Both the position numbers and the translations under genes were made by a program. From assembly GCA_009926705.1 (NCBI GenBank), contig RFOJ01000053.1, forward strand, positions 1 through 6,577: DNA of 6,577 nt. Direction: 5' to 3'. Of this stretch, positions 1-5,326 are shown piece after piece; the first letter of the stretch is position 1; every line of letters begins with the position of its first letter. This DNA is from Acidimicrobiia bacterium. Lineage in GTDB: Bacteria; Actinomycetota; Acidimicrobiia; Acidimicrobiales; Ilumatobacteraceae. Below the pieces are notes generated by a model. That model had not been told where the DNA came from. It saw only the letters and a program-made list of their open reading frames with translations, and did no database searches.

Positions 1-1197
1 GCCGGCAACGACTGGACGGTGTCTTTCGCAGCAACGTGGGAATCTGGCATGCAGCACCCGACGCTCGCATTTGGCAGTTACCTCGTGCCGGACACCTTCG
101 ACTGCGCCCCGGTTCGTTTCATGCGTCCGAACGTCGGAGGTACTGCCAGTGCTGCGGTGGGCAGCACGGTCGGTGATGCAGCTGGCAGCACCGAGCGCTA
201 CACCGTCACCGACTTGCCGGCGCACTGCACGCTCTCGCTCTTCTTTTCCGACTGGAACCGCGATGGCGGGGTCGACTTGCGGGTGAGCAACGACCGTAAC
301 TACGACCGTGAAGCGCGGGAGCAATTGTGGCGGGTGCGTAGCGGCGAGCCGATTCGCGAATACACGACTGACGACGGCTGGCGCGACCTCACCATCTGGG
401 GAATGGGCATTGCAAGTTTCGACCTGACCGGAGACGGCAAACCGGAGGTGTACCTCACCAGCCAAGCCGACAACAAACTGCAGACACTCGATGACGATGC
501 GACGGGGCCGAGCTACCGCGACATTGCACTCGCGCGCGGTGCCACGGCGACGCGCCCGTACACGGGCGGTGACGTACTCCCTTCCACCGCCTGGCACCCC
601 GAGTTCGACGACGTGAATAACGACGGCATCATTGACCTCTTTGTCTCGAAGGGAAACGTCGAAGGACAGGTTGACTACGCCGCATTCGACCCGAACAACC
701 TGTTGCTCGGCCGAGCGGACGGCACCTTCGTCGAACGTGGCGACGCTGCCGGCATCGCCAACGGCGCCCGGTCTCGCGGCGCCGCAGTCGTCGATTTGAA
801 TCTTGACGGGCTGCTCGATCTCGTCGTGGTGAATCGTCGCGTGCCAGTGGAAATCCACCGCAACGTTGGCAACGGCACCGCCGACGAGCCGCGCACGCTC
901 GGCCACTGGGTGTCACTTCGCGTGAATCAACCCGCGCCGAACACTCAGGCGGTTGGTGCAATCGTCGAGGTGCGCACCTCAAACCGCATCATCACTCGCG
1001 AGATCACTGTCGGCGGTGGCCATGCGAGTGGCGAAGCCGGGTGGCTGCACTTTGGCATCGGCACTTCGAACACTGCCGATGTACGCGTCACGTATCCAGG
1101 TGACGAACCCCGCTCGTGGCAGACCGTCGAGGCCGACGCGTTCTATGTCGTGCAATCCGGCTCGGTGCCAGTTCGCTGGCAACCGAACCGCGACTAG
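1..1197 (+). CDS. FG-GAP/VCBS-repeat protein with C-terminal ASPIC/UnbV domain, 5'-partial
   Basis: The frame is open from base 1 and reads plausible protein before the first GTG at 19, so the gene very likely starts outside the window; the visible part is about 398 residues ending at TAG 1195-1197. Four calcium-loop motifs of the FG-GAP/VCBS type are seen: DWNRDGGVDL (nt 250-279), DLTGDGKPEV (421-450), DVNNDGIIDL (610-639) and DLNLDGLLDL (793-822). These suggest part of a beta-propeller. From about nt 901 to 1122 there is an ASPIC/UnbV-like domain (GHWVSLRVN, then AVGAIVEVR, GGGHASGEAGWLHFGIG and VRVTYPG). Proteins of this build are usually secreted or cell-surface and of unknown function; any signal peptide would lie upstream of the window. 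It converges on xylG with a 29-base gap, so it is probably not part of the xylose locus. Family assignment is firm; function is unknown. Confidence 0.85.
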   Translation, partial: AGNDWTVSFAATWESGMQHPTLAFGSYLVPDTFDCAPVRFMRPNVGGTASAAVGSTVGDAAGSTERYTVTDLPAHCTLSLFFSDWNRDGGVDLRVSNDRNYDREAREQLWRVRSGEPIREYTTDDGWRDLTIWGMGIASFDLTGDGKPEVYLTSQADNKLQTLDDDATGPSYRDIALARGATATRPYTGGDVLPSTAWHPEFDDVNNDGIIDLFVSKGNVEGQVDYAAFDPNNLLLGRADGTFVERGDAAGIANGARSRGAAVVDLNLDGLLDLVVVNRRVPVEIHRNVGNGTADEPRTLGHWVSLRVNQPAPNTQAVGAIVEVRTSNRIITREITVGGGHASGEAGWLHFGIGTSNTADVRVTYPGDEPRSWQTVEADAFYVVQSGSVPVRWQPNRD

Positions 1198-1231
1198 TCG
1201 GCAACGACAGCGCGACGAGTAATCGACTAGT
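1191..1231. other. Repeated CGACTAGT at a convergent gene junction; possible weak bidirectional hairpin
   Basis: CGACTAGT occurs at 1191-1198 (over the stop of the FG-GAP gene) and again at 1224-1231 (over the stop of xylG). ACTAGTCG at 1193-1200 can pair with CGACTAGT at 1224-1231, giving an 8-bp stem with a 23-base loop. There is no T-run on either side, so it is a poor intrinsic terminator. It may be chance, or a weak structure separating the two converging transcripts. Confidence 0.2.
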
Positions 1232-1991
1232 TCGCGGCGGCCGGCTTCTGACCCATGATGATCATGGCCAGCACTTCGTCTTTGGTCACCTTGTGCTTGT
1301 CGACCGTGCCGACGAGCTGGCCCTGCATCATCACGCTGATGCGGTCGGCCAAGTCGAACACGTCGTGAATGTCGTGGCTGATGAGGAAGATGCCAATGCC
1401 TTCTGACTTCAATTGCTCGATGAGTTCGCGAACCTGCTCTGTCTCGGCGGGGCCGAGCGCGGCGGTGGGCTCGTCCATGATCAGAATCTTGGCGTTGAAG
1501 TGCACGGCGCGGGCAATGGCGACGGACTGGCGCTGACCGCCGGAAAGCGAACGCACTGCAGTGTTCAGGTTCTTGAACCGCGGGTTGAGGCGCTTCATTA
1601 CATCGCGAGTCGCAGACGCCATCGCTGAGTCGTCGAGGGCACCCGTACGAGTGCGCAATTCACGACCGAGGAACACGTTGCCCGAGGCGTCGATGTTGTC
1701 GGCAAGCGCAAGACGCTGGTAAATGACCTCGATGCCGTGGGTGCGGGCGTCGCGCGGATTACCGATCGTCACTGCCTTGCCGTTGACGAAGATCTGACCC
1801 GAGTCGGCGGGGTGCGCGCCAGCGAGAGCGTGCATCAAGGTCGACTTGCCGGCACCGTTGCCACCAACGAGCGCAACCACTTCGCCGGGGAAGAGCGAAA
1901 TCGTGACACCGTTGACTGCGCGCAGGCCGCCGAACGACACACGGATATCGCGCATCTCGACGAGAGGCGTGCGGGTTGCCGTGTCAGTCAT
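1227..1991 (-). CDS. xylG: Xylose ABC transporter ATP-binding protein, single NBD (XylG/FrcA type)
   Basis: This is a 254-residue ABC ATPase that would power sugar import by the XylH permease at the inner face of the membrane. Visible motifs are Walker A GGNGAGKST (43-51), Q-loop Gln92 in VIYQR, signature LSGGQRQ (149-155), Walker B ILIMDEP (169-175) with catalytic Glu174, D-loop near 178-181, and switch His206 in LISHDIHD. All catalytic elements are present. It has only one nucleotide-binding domain, whereas E. coli XylG and RbsA are about 500 residues with two; the single-domain form resembles FrcA and would have to act as a homodimer. The ATG at 1991 is preceded by AAGGAGGG (1998-2005) at a 6-base spacing. 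This Shine-Dalgarno overlaps the TAA of xylH, and the genes are 12 bases apart, so translation is likely coupled. Xylose specificity is inferred from the XylF and XylH neighbours; the ATPase alone would only say 'carbohydrate importer'. Confidence 0.9.
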   Translation of the reverse strand: MTDTATRTPLVEMRDIRVSFGGLRAVNGVTISLFPGEVVALVGGNGAGKSTLMHALAGAHPADSGQIFVNGKAVTIGNPRDARTHGIEVIYQRLALADNIDASGNVFLGRELRTRTGALDDSAMASATRDVMKRLNPRFKNLNTAVRSLSGGQRQSVAIARAVHFNAKILIMDEPTAALGPAETEQVRELIEQLKSEGIGIFLISHDIHDVFDLADRISVMMQGQLVGTVDKHKVTKDEVLAMIIMGQKPAAAN

Positions 1992-1997
1992 CGTGGT

Positions 1998-2005
1998 CCC
2001 TCCTT
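1998..2005 (-). promoter_or_regulatory. Strong Shine-Dalgarno of xylG overlapping the xylH stop codon
   Basis: The minus strand reads AAGGAGGG here, six bases before the xylG ATG. It shares bases 2004-2005 with the xylH TAA (2004-2006). This is the best ribosome-binding site in the window and fixes the xylG start. The overlap suggests that ribosomes finishing xylH feed xylG. Confidence 0.8.
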
Positions 2006-3344
2006 ATTGGCGTCCGGTCTGGATAATCAAGGCAGCAAGCACGAGCCCGACGGTGAGCGATATGCCGGCAGTGCGACGACGACCGAGCCTCAAAGCGGCG
2101 TCGATCGCAACCGCCGTGACGAGCACGATTCCGACGACAATGTCTTGCGACGGCGAGTCGATGCGCAACAGCACCATGCCCGAACGCAACGATTGCATGA
2201 CGACTGCGCCGAGCACGGCGCCCGAGATGGTTCCGATGCCACCTGAGAACGAGGTTCCACCAATCACCGCAGCGGAGATGACGTCAAGCTCGTTCTGAAT
2301 CCCGAGGTTCGTCACGGCGGCGTTGAGTCGGGCAGTCTGCACCGCAGCAGCAACTGCGCACAGCACACCCATGAGCACGAAAGTCATCATCACCGTGCGT
2401 CGAGTGTTGATACCTCCGAGTTCGGCAGCCTCTGGGTTGCCGCCGATTGCATAGACGTAACGACCGAAGCGACGCCGACGGGCCATATACGTGACGACGA
2501 TGGTGACAAGGATGAGGATGACAACCGGGTTGGCGACGCCCGACGGATCACCGGTGATCGGCGACTCGTATCCGATGGCAACTAGCCAGATGCCAGCGAT
2601 GATGACGACACATGACAGCACCGCGATGCCGACGTCGACGCCCAGCGGACGCACCGCAAGGTCGTACCTGCGTCGACGGCGACGTGCGAGCCACACGCTG
2701 AGCACCGCTCCGATGCAGCCGATGACGCCGAGAATCCAGCTACGCGTCGCGCCAAGCGAACCGTCGGGGCCGCCGCCGAGCAACTGAAAGTTGGTGTCGA
2801 GCGGCGAGATGGTCTTGCCCTGCTCGCCCATGCGGAAGATGAGGCCGCGCCAAACGAGGAACCCGCCGAGCGTGACAATAAAAGCAGGCACTCCTCCGTA
2901 GGCGACAACCGCACCCTGGACTGCGCCGATTGCTGCGCCGAGCACGACTCCGACGGCGAGCGTTATCGCCCAGGTGTACGGCTGGTCGAAGCCGAGCCCG
3001 AACGTCTCTGGAATCCAGCGTGCCTGCATGACCGCCATGACGTAGCCGATGAAACCGAGCAGCGAACCCACTGACAAGTCGATGTTGCGCGAGACGATGA
3101 TGAGCACCATGCCGGTCGCCATGATCGCGATTGACGCGCTCTGCACCGAGAGGTTCCACAAATTACGAGAGGTGAGGAACGCGCCGTCGGAGAGAAAGTG
3201 AAAGCCAAGCCAAATCACTGCGAGAGCAGCGACCATGCCCGCAAATCGCGTGTCGATTTCCGTCGACGCAAGAAGCGAGCGCCAGTCGCGGCGCGAAGTC
3301 TTTGCGGCCTCAGCAGGTGATGCAGAAGGAGAAGAAGTGCTCAC
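2004..3344 (-). CDS. xylH: Xylose ABC transporter permease (BPD_transp_2 family)
   Basis: This is a 446-residue, very hydrophobic membrane protein that forms the xylose channel with XylG. Likely membrane segments by eye are about 35-52, 66-84, 92-106, 125-148, 152-170, 203-220, 236-257, 273-287, 318-335, 355-378, 401-417 and 427-441. Family signatures are SRNIDLSVGS (85-94), FGRYVYAIGGNPEAAELGGI (293-312) and VIGGTSFSGGIGTISGAVLG (360-379). The cytoplasmic-looking Arg-rich loop (221-226) between two extra central segments is typical of XylH and absent from shorter RbsC-type permeases, which supports a xylose rather than ribose transporter. The start is GTG (3342-3344), with AGGGG about 8 bases upstream. 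A Ser/Ala-rich N-terminal tail and an extra C-terminal hydrophobic segment make it longer than E. coli XylH (393 residues). It lies between xylF, from which an attenuator separates it, and xylG. Confidence 0.92.
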   Translation of the reverse strand: MSTSSPSASPAEAAKTSRRDWRSLLASTEIDTRFAGMVAALAVIWLGFHFLSDGAFLTSRNLWNLSVQSASIAIMATGMVLIIVSRNIDLSVGSLLGFIGYVMAVMQARWIPETFGLGFDQPYTWAITLAVGVVLGAAIGAVQGAVVAYGGVPAFIVTLGGFLVWRGLIFRMGEQGKTISPLDTNFQLLGGGPDGSLGATRSWILGVIGCIGAVLSVWLARRRRRRYDLAVRPLGVDVGIAVLSCVVIIAGIWLVAIGYESPITGDPSGVANPVVILILVTIVVTYMARRRRFGRYVYAIGGNPEAAELGGINTRRTVMMTFVLMGVLCAVAAAVQTARLNAAVTNLGIQNELDVISAAVIGGTSFSGGIGTISGAVLGAVVMQSLRSGMVLLRIDSPSQDIVVGIVLVTAVAIDAALRLGRRRTAGISLTVGLVLAALIIQTGRQ

Positions 3345-3429
3345 GTGAATTGCCCCTGCGAAGATTCTGCCAAGTCGTCAGCCAATCCGACGAATGTAGG
3401 GGCATTCCCTGCGTCGAGAACATGGCGCA

Positions 3430-3470
3430 AAAAGAGAACGTGCCCTCCACCCCGAGGGGTGGAGGGCACG
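3430..3470 (-). terminator. Intrinsic terminator or attenuator between xylF and xylH
   Basis: CGTGCCCTCCACCCC (3439-3453) is perfectly complementary to GGGGTGGAGGGCACG (3456-3470), giving a 14-bp stem closed by a tetraloop. On the minus strand the stem is followed at once by TTCTCTTTTTG (to about 3428), a classic U-tract. The plus-strand flank TCTGTAGACA is not U-rich, so the signal is directional and acts on transcripts leaving xylF. It begins 28 bases after the xylF stop, while xylH starts about 85 bases further on. Inference: partial read-through yields much more binding protein than permease and ATPase, as is common in binding-protein-dependent importers. Confidence 0.88.
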
Positions 3471-3497
3471 TCTGTAGACAGTGCTGTAACTACCCGA

Positions 3498-4601
3498 TTA
3501 CGGGCAGACGGCAACCGATCCAGCAGTGACACCCTGGCAAACCGTCGCCTGATCGGTCCAGCCCGCGTCGATCACTTCGTTCAGGTTGTCCTGAGTGATC
3601 GGCTTCGGGGTGAGGAAGATCGAGGAGATGGAGTTGCCACCAGGCGTGGTGAACGGCGAAGCGCCGGCGACAGCCGAGGCATCGGGGTTCGCACAGAGTG
3701 CGAGTGCCGACTCACCAGCTGACTTGCCGAGCTCACGCGCGTCCTTCCAGACGGTGAGCGACTGGGTGCCAAGAGCAACGCGGTTCAACGCGGCCTGCTC
3801 GGCGTCCTGACCGGACACCGGCACCTTGCCCGCGAGGCCCTGGGCCTCGAGAGCGGCGATCACACCACCGGCCATGCCGTCGTTCTGCGCGAGAACGGCG
3901 TCAACCTTGTTGCCTTCGGCCGAGAGCACCTGCTCCATGGTGGCCTGAGCGTTTGCCGGGTCCCAGTTGTCGGTGTAGGTCTCGGAGACGATCTCGATGT
4001 CACCAGCAGTCACAGCTGCACCGATGACCTCTTCGAAGCCCTCGCGGAGGAAGTCCGCATTGGCGTCCGTCGACGAACCCTTCACGATGACATAGCGGCC
4101 CTTCGGCACGCGCTTGAAGATTTCCTCGGCCTCGAGACGTCCGACACCCTTGTTGTCAAACGTGATGTAGAGAGCCTTCGGATCCTCGATCAAACGGTCG
4201 TAGGCGACGACAGGAACGCCCTGTCCGATCGCGCTCTCGACGGCCGGCTTGATCGCCGTTCCGTCCTGCGCAAGGACGATGAGCACCTGTGCACCCTGCG
4301 AGATGAGGTTCTCCAAGTTGCTGGCCTGCGTCTCGGCCGACGACTTGGCGTCATTCGAGATGTAGGTACCGCCGCCGGCTTCAACGGCAGCCTTGATTGC
4401 GGGCTCGTCCCACTTCGCCCAGCGCTCTTCCTGGTAGTTGTTCCAGGAGACGCCGACGATGCAGCCGCTCGCTTCTTCGGTGGCGGCCTCTTCAGTTGCG
4501 GCTTCGGTGTCGGTGGTTGCCGACTCGTCATCGCCGCCACATGCTGCGAGCACGAGTGCTCCTGCAGCCATGAGAGCGCCAAGCTTTCTCATTTTCTTCA
4601 T
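3498..4601 (-). CDS. xylF: D-xylose-binding lipoprotein of ABC transporter
   Basis: A 367-residue extracytoplasmic sugar-binding lipoprotein of the periplasmic-binding-protein type I fold. The N-terminus MKKMRK, hydrophobic LGALMAAGALVLA and lipobox LAAC give lipidation at Cys21, followed by an acidic flexible linker (about 24-46). The body matches XylF closely: ERW (59-61), VVAYDRLI (131-138), FDN (148-150), NWDP (212-215), LAQND (237-241), SGQDA (263-267) and GTQSLTVWK (278-286). As I recall, the aligned Arg, Asp, Trp, Asn and Lys residues form the sugar pocket in E. coli XylF. The frame is open to an upstream ATG at 4763, but that would bury the signal peptide behind 54 residues and cover the likely promoter. 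The ATG at 4601, preceded by GGGGGAAAG, is therefore chosen; ATG 4592 is a weaker alternative. Cys47, Cys303, Cys355 and Cys366 remain in the exported part. It is the first gene of the transport operon. Confidence 0.93.
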   Translation of the reverse strand: MKKMRKLGALMAAGALVLAACGGDDESATTDTEAATEEAATEEASGCIVGVSWNNYQEERWAKWDEPAIKAAVEAGGGTYISNDAKSSAETQASNLENLISQGAQVLIVLAQDGTAIKPAVESAIGQGVPVVAYDRLIEDPKALYITFDNKGVGRLEAEEIFKRVPKGRYVIVKGSSTDANADFLREGFEEVIGAAVTAGDIEIVSETYTDNWDPANAQATMEQVLSAEGNKVDAVLAQNDGMAGGVIAALEAQGLAGKVPVSGQDAEQAALNRVALGTQSLTVWKDARELGKSAGESALALCANPDASAVAGASPFTTPGGNSISSIFLTPKPITQDNLNEVIDAGWTDQATVCQGVTAGSVAVCP

Positions 4602-4635
4602 TCTTTCTTTCCCCCAATTGGTGTGGTCGGTCCGG

Positions 4636-4665
4636 ATTAGACCGCAGTAATACGGTACAGGTGAA
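4636..4665 (-). promoter_or_regulatory. Candidate sigma-70-type promoter of xylF-xylH-xylG
   Basis: On the minus strand TTCACC (4660-4665) and TCTAAT (4636-4641) are 18 bases apart. They match the -35 consensus at 4 of 6 positions and the -10 at 5 of 6. The predicted start near 4629 leaves a leader of about 28 bases before the xylF ATG. The -35 box sits inside the inverted repeat 4653-4676. Spacing and match are good, but only seen by eye. Confidence 0.5.
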
Positions 4666-4676
4666 ACCAAGTACCG
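4653..4676. promoter_or_regulatory. Candidate operator: inverted repeat CGGTAC-N12-GTACCG
   Basis: Perfect 6-base arms CGGTAC (4653-4658) and GTACCG (4671-4676) flank a 12-base centre that itself has GGT (4660-4662) and ACC (4666-4668) around nearly the same axis. A third related half, ACCG at 4641-4644, pairs in the same sense with CGGT 4653-4656 across 8 bases. The repeat covers the xylF -35 box, where a repressor would block transcription, and it lies between the two divergent operons. A TGAAACC stretch (4662-4668) resembles half of a LacI-family site. No regulator gene is in the window to test this. Confidence 0.4.
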
Positions 4677-4712
4677 CACAAGCGCACAGAAGAGGCAACT
4701 TAGGTATCTTGA

Positions 4713-4742
4713 GGGGACTTCCTCGCTCCCGAGGCAAGCCCC
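4713..4742 (+). promoter_or_regulatory. GC-rich stem-loop in the leader of the AhpD-like/xylA operon
   Basis: GGGG (4713-4716), CTT (4718-4720) and CCTCG (4721-4725) pair with CGAGG (4730-4734), AAG (4736-4738) and CCCC (4739-4742). The loop is CTCC and there are single-base bulges at A4717 and C4735, giving about 12 pairs. It ends four bases before the Shine-Dalgarno GAGAGGA (4747-4753). No T-run follows on either strand, so it does not look like an intrinsic terminator. It could stabilise the message or influence initiation; its role is unknown. Confidence 0.4.
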
Positions 4743-4761
4743 CAACGAGAGGATCTGGCGC

Positions 4762-5298
4762 ATGCACGACCATCAGCGACCGCAGTTTCACGAGTTCGCC
4801 AACAGTCGAGCTGGCATCGGGGCCGTTATTCGAGAACGACCGCAGAAGTATCTGATGCTCATGACCTTTGCCCAAGAAATCCTTCGCGAAGCTGGCCACC
4901 TCAGCCCAGCGGACCGAGAGGTCATCGCTGCGTACACCAGCAGTCTCAATGGCTGCGAATACTGCTGCGGCTCGCACACCGAGTTCGCCAAGTCGCTCGG
5001 TGCTGACGCAGCCGACCTTGAGATGATCGCGAGTGGCCAGATTTCGGGGCACAGACTGTCAGCGCTGCTCGCCTACGTGAAGAAACTGACTCTCGCGCCG
5101 AGCACAATCGGCGACGACGATAAGCAGGCGGTGCACGCGGCTGGTTTCTCGCAAGACCAACTGAAGGATGCAATCGCGGTGTGCGCCGCTTTCAACTTGT
5201 TCAACCGAATCGTCGAGGGCCACGGCATCGCGCCGCACGAGAGCTACACGCAAGACGCCCAGATGATCAATACGCACGGCTACGACCGTCGCCGATAG
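4762..5298 (+). CDS. AhpD-like / carboxymuconolactone decarboxylase-family protein (peroxidase-related)
   Basis: This 178-residue, probably cytoplasmic, all-helical protein is of the CMD/AhpD family. The redox signature is Cys65-Glu-Tyr-Cys68-Cys69-Gly-Ser-His72 in NGCEYCCGSHTEF, the C-x-x-C-x-x-x-H arrangement used by AhpD-type alkylhydroperoxidases. It is preceded by the usual DREVIAAYTSSLN helix (51-63) and followed by the C-terminal half AAFNLFNRIVEGHG (142-155) seen in 'uncharacterised peroxidase-related' members. The ATG at 4762 has GAGAGGA (4747-4753) at an 8-base spacing. It is the first gene of the plus-strand operon, 28 bases before xylA and divergent from xylF. The likely activity is thiol-dependent peroxide reduction; the true substrate is unknown. 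A link to xylose metabolism is not established. Cys69, a third Cys next to the CxxC pair, is an extra thiol whose role I cannot assign. Confidence 0.85.
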   Translation: MHDHQRPQFHEFANSRAGIGAVIRERPQKYLMLMTFAQEILREAGHLSPADREVIAAYTSSLNGCEYCCGSHTEFAKSLGADAADLEMIASGQISGHRLSALLAYVKKLTLAPSTIGDDDKQAVHAAGFSQDQLKDAIAVCAAFNLFNRIVEGHGIAPHESYTQDAQMINTHGYDRRR

Positions 5299-5326
5299 CG
5301 CCATCGCCACTAGAAAGGTTTGCACC

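Noticed and set aside
1737..2246. Plus-strand open frame of 169 residues opposite xylG and xylH
   Set aside because: Arg/His/Asp-rich low-complexity translation opposite conserved transporter motifs; a shadow of the minus-strand genes.
2651..2690. Arg-rich stretch of XylH (residues 221-226) as a frameshift or sequencing artefact
   Set aside because: The frame stays open with good membrane segments on both sides, and XylH proteins normally have a basic loop here.
3456..3480. Plus-strand use of the 3439-3470 hairpin as a terminator
   Set aside because: The plus-strand sequence after the stem is not T-rich and no plus-strand gene ends there; the signal is specific to the minus strand.
4682..4710. 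Plus-strand promoter with -10 TATCTT (4705-4710) for the AhpD-like/xylA operon
   Set aside because: No acceptable -35 hexamer at 16-18 bases upstream (GCGCAC at 17) and no extended -10; too weak to list, though some promoter must exist near here.
4602..4763. Extended xylF start at 4763 giving a 421-residue protein
   Set aside because: The 54 extra residues precede a complete lipoprotein signal peptide and overlap the probable promoter and operator; the start at 4601 is far more plausible.
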